A DNA stretch of 64,000 bases from NCBI RefSeq assembly GCF_028610705.1, contig NZ_JAQQWT010000001.1, positions 1-64,000 on the forward strand, given 5' to 3'. The stretch is from Halalkalibacter alkalisediminis. GTDB taxonomy: Bacteria; Bacillota; Bacilli; Bacillales; Bacillaceae_D. Below the pieces are notes generated by a model. That model ran no database searches. It was not told the origin of the DNA and saw nothing but the letters and a program-made list of their open reading frames with translations. Numbering within the stretch: the first letter of the stretch is position 1; the number at the start of each line of letters is the position of its first letter. Positions 17,529 to 26,428 of the stretch are shown here, in pieces. Position numbers and translations under genes: made by a program.

Positions 17529-17549
17529 AAATCGTAATTATTACGCTTT
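17529..17549. promoter_or_regulatory. Zur box (box 3)
   Basis: AAATCGTAATTATTACGCTT-type operator with near-perfect palindromy, 75 bases upstream of the FecCD-type permease operon. Confidence 0.85.
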
Positions 17550-17623
17550 GAGACTTATCCTAATCTTTTTTTCTAAATAACGTGTTTAAAAATATTTAAC
17601 TTTATAAGGGAGGTGTTTTGCAG

Positions 17624-18742
17624 ATGGGAAGCTTAGCAAAAGCCGATATAATTGAACAGCCCTCTAAAGTAAAAGGAACAGAGAAAAATAAGGAGACAAT
17701 TTATCGAATTCTATTCGTGAATCTTGTTGTTGTCTTACTTTTCTCAATGACTACCTCTATTATGCTTGGACCTGTTTCTATTTCTCCAATGACAGTTTGG
17801 AAAATTGCTTTTTCAAAAATTCCTGTTTTTGAAAATTTAATTCTATCTGATTGGTCAAGAGCTCAGGAACAAATTATTTGGGAAATTCGTTTTCCTAGAG
17901 TCATATTAGGGGCGATTGTTGGTGCGGGTTTAGCCGTGGTGGGTGTCGCTATTCAAGCATTGGTTCGAAATTCCCTAGCCGATCCGTTTATTTTAGGGGT
18001 ATCATCAGGGGCTTCTGTTGGTGCTACGCTAGTAATCATTTTTGGAGCGTTTAAAGTATTTGGCCAATATGCTCTTTCCATTGCTGCTTTTCTAGGCGCT
18101 CTTTTGTCCGTTTTCCTCGTTTTTATTTTAGCCCAAGTGAATGGGAGAATTTCAACGGTTAGGCTTTTATTATCAGGTATTGCCATATCGATGATGCTTT
18201 CTGCTATTACAAGTTATATCGTTATTTCAGCACCTCGTGAGGAAGGGATGCGCGACGCGTTATTTTGGATGATGGGAAGCTTGGCAGGGGCTAAGTGGGA
18301 GCAATTATCTATTCCATTTTTATGTTTATTTATTGGGATTGGTTTACTTCTTTTTTTAGCAAGGCCACTCAACCTGCTCTTAATGGGTGATCAAACAGCT
18401 TCTAATCTCGGGTTAAATATCGATGTCTTTAAAAAAATGCTTATCCTCTTAACGGCATTACTAACAGGAGTATTAGTGGCAGTAAGTGGAGCAATTGGTT
18501 TTATTGGGTTAATGGTACCTCATATTGTTCGTTTGCTTATTGGCTCGGAACATCGCAGAGTCTTACCAATAAGTGCTCTTGTAGGTGCTATTTTTCTCAT
18601 TTGGGCGGATGTTCTATCACGTATAGTCGTTGCACCACAAGAGTTACCAATTGGAATTGTTACTGCATTGTGTGGAGGGCCTTTTTTCATTTGGCTTCTT
18701 AGGCGCAGTTCCTATTCTTTTGGGGGAGGTGAAGGAAAATGA
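17624..18742 (+). CDS. FecCD/BtuC-type ABC transporter permease
   Basis: Integral membrane permease (372 aa) of the iron-siderophore/cobalamin/zincophore ABC class with about nine or ten hydrophobic segments. Family landmarks are IRFPRVILGAIVGAGLA, GISSG-like GVSSGASVGA, the coupling segment GxxxPHxxR (IGLMVPHIVRLLIG near residue 298) and the C-terminal PQELPIGIVTALCGGPFFIWLL. ATG 17624 lies 8 bases after AAGGGAGGTG; a TTG two codons earlier is too close to that site. It is first in a Zur-boxed operon with an ATPase and a binding protein, so the cargo is probably a zinc chelate. Confidence 0.9.
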   Translation: MGSLAKADIIEQPSKVKGTEKNKETIYRILFVNLVVVLLFSMTTSIMLGPVSISPMTVWKIAFSKIPVFENLILSDWSRAQEQIIWEIRFPRVILGAIVGAGLAVVGVAIQALVRNSLADPFILGVSSGASVGATLVIIFGAFKVFGQYALSIAAFLGALLSVFLVFILAQVNGRISTVRLLLSGIAISMMLSAITSYIVISAPREEGMRDALFWMMGSLAGAKWEQLSIPFLCLFIGIGLLLFLARPLNLLLMGDQTASNLGLNIDVFKKMLILLTALLTGVLVAVSGAIGFIGLMVPHIVRLLIGSEHRRVLPISALVGAIFLIWADVLSRIVVAPQELPIGIVTALCGGPFFIWLLRRSSYSFGGGEGK

Positions 18743-19512
18743 ATTTAACAGTTGAACAACTAACGACGACGATTGAACAAAAAAAAATTATTGAAGATAT
18801 TAGTATCCATGTCTACTCTGGACAATTCGTTGGCGTGATAGGCCCTAATGGGAGTGGGAAGTCGACATTATTAAAAACAATCTATCGAATTTTCCGTCCA
18901 CATGGGGGACTTCTTTCTTTAGATGAACGTGATATTTTTAAGCTCTCTTATAAAGAATTTTCTAAAAGTATGGCAGTTGTTAGTCAAGAAGGGTCTGTTC
19001 CTTTTGATTTTACAGTAAGTGAAATCGTATTAATGGGGAGGAGCCCTTATAAGCGATTGTTAGAGCGTGATACAGCTGAAGATGTAGCTCTCGTTAGATC
19101 TTCTTTAGTGAAGGTTGGATTGGAGCAATTTACAGATAGAGGTTTTTCTACGCTATCTGGAGGAGAAAAGCAGCGGGTTTTTATTGCTAGAGCCCTTGTT
19201 CAAGAGGCACCATTTCTTATATTAGATGAACCAACGAACCACCTTGATATTCATCATCAGCTTCACATGCTTGATATCGTTCGAAATTTAAATGTGAGTG
19301 TTCTAGCTGCACTCCATGATTTGAATTTAGCTGCAGCCTATTGTGATGCTTTATATGTTGTCAAAGATGGAAAAGTAGTAAGGTATGGTTCACCAGAAGA
19401 AGTAATTACTAAGTCAATGCTGAAAGAAGTTTTTCAAGTAGATTGCACAGTTACGCACCACCCTAAAACTGGAAAACCACAAATTCTTTTTATATCTGAC
19501 GGAATGTTTTGA
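18739..19512 (+). CDS. FecE/BtuD-type ABC transporter ATPase
   Basis: ATP-binding subunit (257 aa) for the permease upstream, with which it overlaps by 4 bases. Walker A GPNGSGKSTLL near residues 35-45, Q-loop VVSQEG, signature LSGGEKQRVFIARAL near 137, Walker B ILDEPTNHLD near 159 and the switch histidine in AALHDLN are all intact. This is the class that energises import of metal chelates. Confidence 0.92.
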   Translation: MNLTVEQLTTTIEQKKIIEDISIHVYSGQFVGVIGPNGSGKSTLLKTIYRIFRPHGGLLSLDERDIFKLSYKEFSKSMAVVSQEGSVPFDFTVSEIVLMGRSPYKRLLERDTAEDVALVRSSLVKVGLEQFTDRGFSTLSGGEKQRVFIARALVQEAPFLILDEPTNHLDIHHQLHMLDIVRNLNVSVLAALHDLNLAAAYCDALYVVKDGKVVRYGSPEEVITKSMLKEVFQVDCTVTHHPKTGKPQILFISDGMF

Positions 19513-19568
19513 ACGAATCAACATTCTCACCATTGTAGCACACTTGTAAGTAAGAGAAAGGAGAATAA

Positions 19569-20633
19569 ATGGCAAATTATAAATGTACATATTGTGGCTT
19601 CCAATATAATGAATGGCATGGGGATTGTAAAAATGGTATTCCAGCAGAAACTCCTTACTCAGCTTTAGCTGGTTCTTTATGCCAAAGGTGTGGGCTTCAA
19701 GGAGAACGGCACGTAAGAGCAGCTAACTCTAAATATACGGGGCTTGAAGCAGAATACTATGATTTATTTGTTGGAAAAGGTGGACAGGATCTTTACAGAA
19801 ATTGGATATTGCGATCAGAAGAGCCCCCCTATGTTTTAGAGCTAGGTGTAGGTACTGGAAGGATTGCTTTAGAGTTGGCCAAATACAATATTCCTGTTAC
19901 CGGAGTTGATTGGAGTTCTGAGATGTTGGATGTTGCAAGAAAAAAAGCAAACCGTCTGAAAAGAGAAGTGACTTTTTTAGAAGAGGATGTAACTACACTT
20001 GATTTAAATAAAAGTTATAGTCATATTCTATTATCTGACGGATTCTTTCAGCATTTTACAACAGTAGCAGAACAAAAAGATCTCTTAGCTGTGATTCGTA
20101 AGCATCTGAAAAAGGATGGACTTGTCGCTATTGATTTGGTTCTTCCACCAAATGAACCTGCCTGGAAAGTAAGACAACGAAAGCAACTGACTGATCATAA
20201 AATGATTTATTTTACGGTAGAAGGCGTGACATCTATACAGCGTCAACTTTTTCACTACACAGCTACCTATGAGAGCTATCGTAAAGGTACACTTCAATCT
20301 CAATACCGGGTCGAACGAGAACTTAGTATTATTACACCTCGAGAGCTTGTATATTTGTTGATGCTAGATGGGTTTTATATTACTGAAATTATTGAAAACT
20401 ACCAATTTACTACTAACTTATGGGAATCCATGAAGGTATCTGAATTAAATGATACTCTAACGTACTTATATAAAGAAGAAATGCTGGAAGAAAAAGAAGC
20501 CGAAATAAATGCCGGACTTCTGTATCCCTATCAAGAGGATAGGTGGAATGAGGGCGGATATCCATTTGGTGTAAAAAGCTTTAATCATAATAGTCAATCA
20601 GCTAAATGGACAATATTAGCAACAATAAAATAA
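19569..20633 (+). CDS. Rubredoxin-like domain fused to class I SAM methyltransferase
   Basis: A 354-residue fusion. Residues 1-45 read like a rubredoxin or zinc ribbon: C6-x-x-C9 (YKCTYCGFQYNE), the rubredoxin-type NGIPAETPYSAL loop, then C38-x-x-C41. Residues from about 65 form a Rossmann-fold methyltransferase with the SAM motif VLELGVGTGRIAL near 92-104 and SDGFFQHF near 157. It lies inside the Zur-boxed ABC importer operon between the ATPase and the binding protein. The substrate is unknown: it could modify an incoming or self-made metallophore, or the metal site could act as a zinc or iron sensor. The fusion is seen directly; its role is inference. Confidence 0.8.
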   Translation: MANYKCTYCGFQYNEWHGDCKNGIPAETPYSALAGSLCQRCGLQGERHVRAANSKYTGLEAEYYDLFVGKGGQDLYRNWILRSEEPPYVLELGVGTGRIALELAKYNIPVTGVDWSSEMLDVARKKANRLKREVTFLEEDVTTLDLNKSYSHILLSDGFFQHFTTVAEQKDLLAVIRKHLKKDGLVAIDLVLPPNEPAWKVRQRKQLTDHKMIYFTVEGVTSIQRQLFHYTATYESYRKGTLQSQYRVERELSIITPRELVYLLMLDGFYITEIIENYQFTTNLWESMKVSELNDTLTYLYKEEMLEEKEAEINAGLLYPYQEDRWNEGGYPFGVKSFNHNSQSAKWTILATIK

Positions 20634-20642
20634 AAAAGAGGT

Positions 20643-21650
20643 ATGAAAATGATAAAGAAATTTCAATTAGGACTTATTTTTTGCTTGATTCTAGTATTAT
20701 TATCAGCTTGTGGTTCTACTAAAGAAACCAATTTAAATAATCAGCAAGAAGAAAAGAATACCGTAGAAAAAGGAGAAAAGGAACAAGAAGCCTATGGGCT
20801 TGTAGAAATTGAAAATAATGACAATGTACTCGTTTTTACAGATATCCCCCAACGTGCTGTCACATTAAATCAACATGTGACAGAAGTCATGCTGGCTCTT
20901 GGTTTAGAAGAATATATGGTAGGTACAGCCTATCTTGATGACGAGATTTTACCAGAATTTAAGGAAGCTTACGAACAGATCTTAGTTTTATCTGACCAAT
21001 CCCCATCCCAGGAAGTATTTTTAGAAGAAGAACCTGACTTTGCTTATGCTGGTTGGAGTAGTGCTTTCCGCGAAGATAATATAGGGACAGTTGAGCAGCT
21101 ACAGCAATTCGGTATTAACGCCTATTTGCATGAATCATCAACTGTCATTGGACCAACTATTAACCATATTTATCAAGATATCCGTAACATCGCTAAAATT
21201 TTTAATGTTGTCGAACGAGGTGAAAAACTTATCAACAAGATGGAAACAGAAATAGAGAATATTCAAACAACGATTCCTGAGGGGATAGAGCCTGTACGTG
21301 TATTTGTATTTGATAGTGGAGATACGGCACCATTTACTGTAGGGCAAAACTTTTTGAATACCATCATTACAATGGCTGGCGGTAATAATATTTTTAATGA
21401 TATTGATAGCAACTGGGGAGAAGTAAGCTGGGAAGAAGTGGTGGACCGAGATCCAGAAGTAATTGTAATTGTTAATTATGGTGAAACAACAGCAGAAGAT
21501 AAAAAAGAGCAATTGTTGAATCATCCTGGATTATCAGATGTCACAGCAATAAAGGAAGAGCACTTCATTATTATGCCACTGTCTGCAGCAGCTGAAGGGA
21601 TCCGAGTTCCATCTGCTCTTGATATTTTAGTAAGTGGTTTATACAAATAA
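20643..21650 (+). CDS. Metal-chelate ABC transporter substrate-binding lipoprotein
   Basis: Class III periplasmic-binding-type lipoprotein (335 aa) for the FecCD-type system. The N-terminal signal ends in a lipobox LLSACGS (Cys at about residue 23), followed by a charged linker. The body has the PQRAVTLNQHVTEVMLALG and WGEVSWEEVVDRDPEVIVI segments typical of iron-siderophore/cobalamin binding proteins. It lies 9 bases after the methyltransferase gene. Ligand is not evident; Zur control suggests a zinc-loaded chelate. Confidence 0.88.
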   Translation: MKMIKKFQLGLIFCLILVLLSACGSTKETNLNNQQEEKNTVEKGEKEQEAYGLVEIENNDNVLVFTDIPQRAVTLNQHVTEVMLALGLEEYMVGTAYLDDEILPEFKEAYEQILVLSDQSPSQEVFLEEEPDFAYAGWSSAFREDNIGTVEQLQQFGINAYLHESSTVIGPTINHIYQDIRNIAKIFNVVERGEKLINKMETEIENIQTTIPEGIEPVRVFVFDSGDTAPFTVGQNFLNTIITMAGGNNIFNDIDSNWGEVSWEEVVDRDPEVIVIVNYGETTAEDKKEQLLNHPGLSDVTAIKEEHFIIMPLSAAAEGIRVPSALDILVSGLYK

Positions 21651-21712
21651 GAACAGATAGAACCTATTATTAAACCGTAAACGTGTCGAAATGAGAAAGG
21701 AAGAGAATAATT

Positions 21713-22435
21713 GTGGGGCTTTGGTATGAAGATCACTTCCAAGAAGATTATTTAATGATCTATAAACATCGAAATGAAGAAAACGCACATTTAGAGCTAA
21801 GTAATATAATGAATTTTATTCCATACAAGAAAGATCAGAAAGTGCTAGACCTTTGTTGTGGTGCTGGGAGACATAGCCGCTGGTTTGCAAAAAGAGGATT
21901 GAACGTGACTGGAATCGATTTATCAAATACTCTGTTAGAAGAGGCGAAGACTCAGTCTCAAACCTTAGGTATAAAATATATTAGGTCTGATATGAGAAAT
22001 ATAACATTTAATAATGAATTTGATATCGTTGTTAATCTTTTTACAAGTTTTGGTTACTTTGAAGATGATCAAGATAATGAGCGTGTTTTTACACGGGTAT
22101 ATTCTTCTTTAAAGGAAGGTGGATATTTTTTATTTGATTATTTAAATCCATCATTTACTAGGGAAAATTTAGTTCCTTTTTCACAGCAAACAATTGACCA
22201 TACAGCCATCAATCATTATAGAAACATTGATAATGACGCTGTTGTTAAACGAATAGTCGTTAAAGATAACGATTCAACTCGTCATTACGAAGAACGAGTG
22301 AAACTATATTCAGAGAACAGAATTAGTGAAATGTTAGAGAATAATAATCTAAAAATCATGCATTTGTTTGGTAACTATGATGGCAGTAAATATGATCAAA
22401 ATTCGCCTAGATTGCTGTATATTTGCAAGAAATAA
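21713..22435 (+). CDS. Class I SAM-dependent methyltransferase
   Basis: Methyltransferase of 240 aa with SAM motif VLDLCCGAGRHSRWF near residues 43-57, GIDLS (motif II) and FDIVVNLFTSFGYF (motif IV region). A GTG start lies 10 bases after GAAAGGAAG. It is last in the importer operon and is the second methyltransferase there; the substrate is unknown. It is not closely similar in sequence to the rubredoxin-fused one upstream. Confidence 0.82.
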   Translation: MGLWYEDHFQEDYLMIYKHRNEENAHLELSNIMNFIPYKKDQKVLDLCCGAGRHSRWFAKRGLNVTGIDLSNTLLEEAKTQSQTLGIKYIRSDMRNITFNNEFDIVVNLFTSFGYFEDDQDNERVFTRVYSSLKEGGYFLFDYLNPSFTRENLVPFSQQTIDHTAINHYRNIDNDAVVKRIVVKDNDSTRHYEERVKLYSENRISEMLENNNLKIMHLFGNYDGSKYDQNSPRLLYICKK

Positions 22436-22454
22436 ATCGTAATAATAACTATTA
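22434..22454. promoter_or_regulatory. Imperfect Zur box (box 4)
   Basis: The left half AAATCGTAAT is perfect but the right half (AACTATTA) is degenerate. It overlaps the methyltransferase stop and precedes the ferredoxin gene by 44 bases. Confidence 0.55.
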
Positions 22455-22498
22455 TCGTCTATGTCACTTATTTATAAAAGCAGAAAGGAGTTGAAGAA

Positions 22499-22888
22499 AT
22501 GGCTACATGGAATTTAACTGATACAGAGCATCACATTCTTATTTGTAATGGAAGTAGCTGTAATAAAGCAGGGGCAGAAGAATTAACTCAAGGTATTAGG
22601 GGGGAGATAGCAGCTAAAGGTTTAGACCCTGTGATACATACATCAAGAACGCTTTGTAATGGACGCTGTCAAGATAAATGCGTCCTGATTACCTATCCTG
22701 ACGGTCACTGGTATAAAGAAATGTCTAGTGAGGATGCTCCTCGTTTTGTTGAAGCGCTAATGAGAGGAAATTCATTGGAGGATAAGGTTAGTCATTCATA
22801 TAATGGAAGATACTTTGAACCAACTGAAGGAACGGTGCTAGGAGTTGAAAAAGATAGAGAAATAGTAAAGAGAGTTTCAAAAAAATGA
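22499..22888 (+). CDS. Thioredoxin-like (2Fe-2S) ferredoxin
   Basis: A 129-residue protein of the thioredoxin-fold 2Fe-2S class. Five cysteines are in position: C16 and C21 (CNGSSC), C53, C57 and C61 (CNGRCQDKC), which can supply the four cluster ligands. It has an AGAAAGGAG site and sits alone between a Zur-like box and a strong terminator. Related proteins occur beside cobalamin-type chelatases and metallophore genes. A redox role in metal release from the imported chelate would fit, as inference. Confidence 0.8.
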   Translation: MATWNLTDTEHHILICNGSSCNKAGAEELTQGIRGEIAAKGLDPVIHTSRTLCNGRCQDKCVLITYPDGHWYKEMSSEDAPRFVEALMRGNSLEDKVSHSYNGRYFEPTEGTVLGVEKDREIVKRVSKK

Positions 22889-22901
22889 TAATATCATCAT
22901 T

Positions 22902-22942
22902 AGAGGTTGTTCAAAAAAAAGAGTCTTTTTTTTGAACAACCT
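22902..22942 (+). terminator. Terminator of the TTGTTCAAAAA repeat family
   Basis: Long perfect hairpin with arms AGGTTGTTCAAAAAAAA and TTTTTTTTGAACAACCT. The same outer arm recurs at 24391-24435 and 30051-30148. Confidence 0.8.
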
Positions 22943-23100
22943 AATATGTTTTTAAGAATAATTTTATTCATATGTAAGATTTCTCGTTTGAATCACTTAC
23001 GCACTATATCAAAAGCGTAATAGCTAACAATAAAAGAATCGGAGAAGCCTTTAAATAAAGGTTGAAGTTCATACTTCAACTTGAATGAAAGAATATAGAA

Positions 23101-23139
23101 AAAAGGGCAGTTAGGAAGGAATCTCTTAACTGCCCTTTG
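23101..23139 (-). terminator. Terminator of minus-strand CobW gene
   Basis: Arms GGGCAGTTA and TAACTGCCC with a T-rich 3' side when read on the minus strand, 22 bases past the stop of the gene at 23162. Confidence 0.75.
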
Positions 23140-23161
23140 CTATAGTAGTAAACTATTATAT

Positions 23162-24343
23162 TTATGCTTCAACATATTCCGGAAGGGGATCAGCAAATGT
23201 TGTCCAATCGGCTTCCATTTCTTTATCTGTTAATAAGCATTCATTAAGCGATTCTCTTATTTCTTCATGATCCATATCAATCCCAATTAAGACTAGCTCT
23301 GTCATTCGATCACCGAATTCGGGATCCCATTTTTCTAAAAGCTCTGGTTCTTCGAGTAATGTTTGTTGTTTTTCTTCTTCCGAGTAGGCTGCAACCCATT
23401 CTCCAGCTCCTTGAATGGTTACAGTCGAGCCAGATTGCGAAATTAAACCTGCCACCTGATTTCGTGAGGCGAGCCAAATGAAACCTTTTGCTCGAACAAC
23501 ATCAACAGGCCAATTTTCCATCCAATTCATAAGTCGTTCTGGATGAAATGGCTTCCTACTGCGGTAGACGAACGAAGAGATACCGTATTCTTCCGTTTCT
23601 GGTGTGTGTTCTTCATTTAATTCCTTGATCCAACCAGCCGATTGACTGACTTTTTCGAAGTCGAATTTCCCCGTATTTAAAATAGCAGATAATTCAACCG
23701 TAGAGAATGAAGTAGGAATGATGTCGGCATCCGCATTTAATTTTTTCATGAAACCAATTAATTCGTTCTTATCAATTTCTTCTAACATTTCAACTTTATT
23801 AAGAACAATCACATCGGCAAATTCAATCTGATCAACAAGAAGATCTGAAATTTCACGCGTATCGGATTCATCTGTACCTTCTTTACGGTCAAGCAGCGAT
23901 TCACCTGATGCATAGTCCTCCCAAAAGCGGTTCGCATCAACAACGGTCACCATTGTATCGAGCTTACATTTTTGAGTTAAATCGATCCCAACTTCTTCAT
24001 CAATATACGTAAATGTTTGGGCAACAGGGACAGGCTCGCTTATTCCAGAAGATTCAATGACAATATAATCGATATTACCGGCATCAACAATTCGTTCAAC
24101 CTCCTGCATTAGATCTTCACGCAGAGTACAGCAAATACAGCCGTTTTGAAGCTCAACTAATTTTTCCTCCGTTCTAGAAAAACCATTATTTTTTACAAGC
24201 GTTGCATCAATATTAACTTCGCTCATATCATTTACGATTACAGCCACTTTTAATCCTTCACGGTTGGTTAAGATGTGGTTTAATAAAGTGGTTTTGCCAG
24301 AACCTAGATATCCACTTAAAACAGTAACAGGTACTTTTTTCAT
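23162..24343 (-). CDS. ZagA/YciC-type CobW GTPase
   Basis: COG0523 GTPase (393 aa) of the long ZagA/YciC class. P-loop [10 protein letters not shown] at residues 10-19, MSEVNID, the zinc motif GCICC (C69, C71, C72), [19 protein letters not shown] near 192 and a CobW C-terminal domain. In B. subtilis the counterpart delivers zinc to folate and other enzymes under starvation. It is closely similar along its whole length to the plus-strand gene at 25210, so the two are recent or co-retained paralogues. An intrinsic hairpin lies in its leader and a Zur box 132 bases upstream. Its metal motif is complete, so it should be functional. Confidence 0.9.
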   Translation of the reverse strand: MKKVPVTVLSGYLGSGKTTLLNHILTNREGLKVAVIVNDMSEVNIDATLVKNNGFSRTEEKLVELQNGCICCTLREDLMQEVERIVDAGNIDYIVIESSGISEPVPVAQTFTYIDEEVGIDLTQKCKLDTMVTVVDANRFWEDYASGESLLDRKEGTDESDTREISDLLVDQIEFADVIVLNKVEMLEEIDKNELIGFMKKLNADADIIPTSFSTVELSAILNTGKFDFEKVSQSAGWIKELNEEHTPETEEYGISSFVYRSRKPFHPERLMNWMENWPVDVVRAKGFIWLASRNQVAGLISQSGSTVTIQGAGEWVAAYSEEEKQQTLLEEPELLEKWDPEFGDRMTELVLIGIDMDHEEIRESLNECLLTDKEMEADWTTFADPLPEYVEA

Positions 24344-24390
24344 TAATAAATCCTCCTCATCATCTATAAAACCATTTAAACACTCTTATA

Positions 24391-24435
24391 GAGTCTGTTC
24401 AAAAAGGGGTGATTTTTCCCTTTTTGAACAGAGTC
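24391..24435 (-). repeat. Leader hairpin, TTGTTCAAAAA palindrome family
   Basis: Arms GTCTGTTCAAAAAGGG and CCCTTTTTGAACAGA form a long stem between the Zur box and the start of the minus-strand CobW gene. It has no clear T tract, so it is either an mRNA leader structure or a mobile palindrome. It shares its arm with terminators at 22902 and 30051. Confidence 0.6.
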
Positions 24436-24474
24436 AGAAAGTTGAATGTATTCGTTCATTCACTATCGGTTTAT

Positions 24475-24495
24475 AAATAGTAATTATTACGATTT
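24475..24495. promoter_or_regulatory. Zur box (box 5)
   Basis: AAATAGTAATTATTACGATT-type operator, almost perfect palindrome, upstream of the minus-strand CobW gene. No convincing gene lies between here and 24710; a plus-strand frame from 24605 is antisense to the His-rich gene. Confidence 0.85.
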
Positions 24496-24677
24496 AAATT
24501 CTAGCGTTCTTTATGCTATTTGTAAATAGCAGGTCCTATTTTTCCAATCTATTCTTAATAAATTTAGAAGTGTTAGGAGTTAAAGAGTAGCATTACTGCA
24601 GCTAATGGATATAAGTTTTGGAGGGAAAGATAAGAAATTAAAATTAGCAATGTACACGAATGAAGAAATGAAGACAG

Positions 24678-24707
24678 GTAGAACCCCTTCCATGGAAGGG
24701 GTTCTAC
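24678..24707 (-). terminator. Perfect palindrome after His-rich gene
   Basis: GTAGAACCCCTTCC and its exact complement, immediately after the stop of the minus-strand His-rich gene. There is no T tract, but the position suggests 3'-end formation or transcript protection. Confidence 0.55.
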
Positions 24708-24710
24708 TAT

Positions 24711-25052
24711 CTATTGAACACTTACCAATTCTACAGGGCCATGGTCGTCACAATGATCGCCATGAACGTGATGCAATCGTCCATTTACCAAATAGTCCAT
24801 ATGATCGCCATGAGGAACTAGTTCATGACCACAATCTTCCTCGTGAGTACAACCGCAATTCATTGGAGCACACTCATTTGGGTTGGTTTCGGTTACCGGG
24901 ATTTTGCATTCATCCCAGTGTCCATTGTGTTCGTGATGAAGATGACCATTGTGTACATAATCGATGTGATCATCATGTTTAATTTTTGTATGACCACAAG
25001 CTACACTATGTTTATGTGGGTGTTGTTCGTGAGTATGATGTTCGTGTCGCAT
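24711..25052 (-). CDS. Histidine-rich duplicated zinc-binding protein
   Basis: A 113-residue minus-strand protein with an ideal AAAGGAGG site. Over 25 residues are His and it has several Cys. It holds two copies of one motif, CGHxxxxHxDHxDYxxNGxLHHxH, near residues 19-42 and 68-92, each followed by more His/Asp, separated by a CxPMNCGC segment. Such proteins occur next to COG0523 GTPases and probably store or buffer zinc in the cytoplasm; no signal peptide is seen. It is divergent from the ZagA-type gene at 25210 and shares the intergenic Zur box. Confidence 0.8.
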   Translation of the reverse strand: MRHEHHTHEQHPHKHSVACGHTKIKHDDHIDYVHNGHLHHEHNGHWDECKIPVTETNPNECAPMNCGCTHEEDCGHELVPHGDHMDYLVNGRLHHVHGDHCDDHGPVELVSVQ

Positions 25053-25134
25053 ATTTTTACCTCCTTTATTTAGGGTACATTCTATTTACATATATTGTCC
25101 TTAAAATTGTGGATTAAAACATCGTGAAAACATT

Positions 25135-25188
25135 TTGACAAATGTTAACAGGACGGTTAAAATATGAAAATAGTAATCATTACGATTT
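25135..25188 (+). promoter_or_regulatory. Promoter with Zur box (box 6)
   Basis: TTGACA (25135-25140), 17-base spacer, TAAAAT (25158-25163), with a Zur box AAATAGTAATCATTACGATT-type at 25168-25188 over the start site. It drives the 25210 CobW gene and may also affect the divergent His-rich gene. Confidence 0.85.
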
Positions 25189-25209
25189 ACGAAATGTAGG
25201 AGGTACTTT

Positions 25210-26409
25210 ATGAATAAAACCATTCCCGTAACCGTTTTAAGTGGCTACCTTGGTTCAGGTAAAACGACATTACTCAATCAAATTTTGAAAAACCGTGAAG
25301 GACTTAAAGTGGCAGTTATTGTCAATGACATGAGTGAGGTAAATATTGATGCGGAACTAGTTAAACAAGGCGGGGAATTATCTAGAACGGAAGAAAAATT
25401 AGTCGAAATGTCTAACGGATGTATTTGTTGCACGCTTAGAGAAGATTTGTTAATTGAAGTCGAGAAGTTAGCTCTAGCAGGGAATATTGATTATATTGTG
25501 ATTGAATCAACTGGTATTAGTGAACCTACTCCGGTTGCCCAAACCTTTTCATATATAGATGAGGAGTTAAATATAGATTTAACAAAATTCTGCCGTTTGG
25601 ATACGATGGTGACGGTCGTGGATGCGAATCGTTTTTGGCACGACTTCCGCTCAGGAGAGAGCTTGTTAGATCGAAAAGAATCATTAGGTGAAGATGATCA
25701 AAGAGAAATTGCTGACTTGCTAATTGATCAAATTGAATTTTGTGATGTACTTATTTTGAACAAATGTGATCTAGTATCGGAAGAAGAATTACAAAAATTA
25801 GAACAAGTGCTAAGGACATTGCAACCAAAAGCAAAACTGATTCGATCCATACATGCAAAGGTTGATCCAAAAGAAATTTTGAATACACATTTATTCAACT
25901 TTGAAGAAGCGAGCAACTCAGCAGGATGGATTCGTGAGTTAACCCAGGGGCATGAACAACATACACCTGAGACAGAAGAGTATGGGATTTCCTCTTTTGT
26001 GTACATGAGAAGAGAACCATTTCACTCGGTTCGTTTTCAAAATTGGGTCCATTCAATGCCTAGTAATATTGTCAGGGCAAAAGGAATTGCATGGTGTTCA
26101 ACAAGAAATAACCTAGCACTATTAATGTCACAAGCAGGGCCTTCGGTTACAATTGAACCTATTTCTTATTGGGTAGCAAGTCTTCCGTCTGCTGAGCAAA
26201 AGAAAATACTAAGGGATAATCCTCATTTGCTTGAAGATTGGGATGTAGAATTTGGTGACAGGCATACCAAACTAGTTTTCATAGGAACTGATCTAGACAA
26301 AGATGAAATAACGAAGGAATTGGATGGTTGTCTCTTAACGGATACTGAATTCACAACAGATTGGAAATCGTTGGAGGATCCGTTTGAGTGGAATTTGCAA
26401 AAGGCATAA
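25210..26409 (+). CDS. ZagA/YciC-type CobW GTPase
   Basis: COG0523 GTPase (399 aa), paralogue of the minus-strand gene at 23162 with the same domain order. P-loop [10 protein letters not shown] at residues 11-20, MSEVNID, zinc motif GCICC (C71, C73, C74), ESTGISEPTPVAQTF, NKCD near 195 and a CobW C-terminal domain. It follows a clear Zur-controlled promoter, and a dCTP deaminase gene follows 19 bases downstream in the same operon. The probable role is GTP-dependent zinc delivery in starvation; the client is not visible from sequence. Confidence 0.9.
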   Translation: MNKTIPVTVLSGYLGSGKTTLLNQILKNREGLKVAVIVNDMSEVNIDAELVKQGGELSRTEEKLVEMSNGCICCTLREDLLIEVEKLALAGNIDYIVIESTGISEPTPVAQTFSYIDEELNIDLTKFCRLDTMVTVVDANRFWHDFRSGESLLDRKESLGEDDQREIADLLIDQIEFCDVLILNKCDLVSEEELQKLEQVLRTLQPKAKLIRSIHAKVDPKEILNTHLFNFEEASNSAGWIRELTQGHEQHTPETEEYGISSFVYMRREPFHSVRFQNWVHSMPSNIVRAKGIAWCSTRNNLALLMSQAGPSVTIEPISYWVASLPSAEQKKILRDNPHLLEDWDVEFGDRHTKLVFIGTDLDKDEITKELDGCLLTDTEFTTDWKSLEDPFEWNLQKA

Positions 26410-26428
26410 GAGGAAGTAGGGATTAAAA

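Noticed and set aside
24605-24982. Plus-strand frame of 125 aa
   Set aside because: It is mostly antisense to the His-rich gene, and its His content mirrors that of the minus-strand protein.
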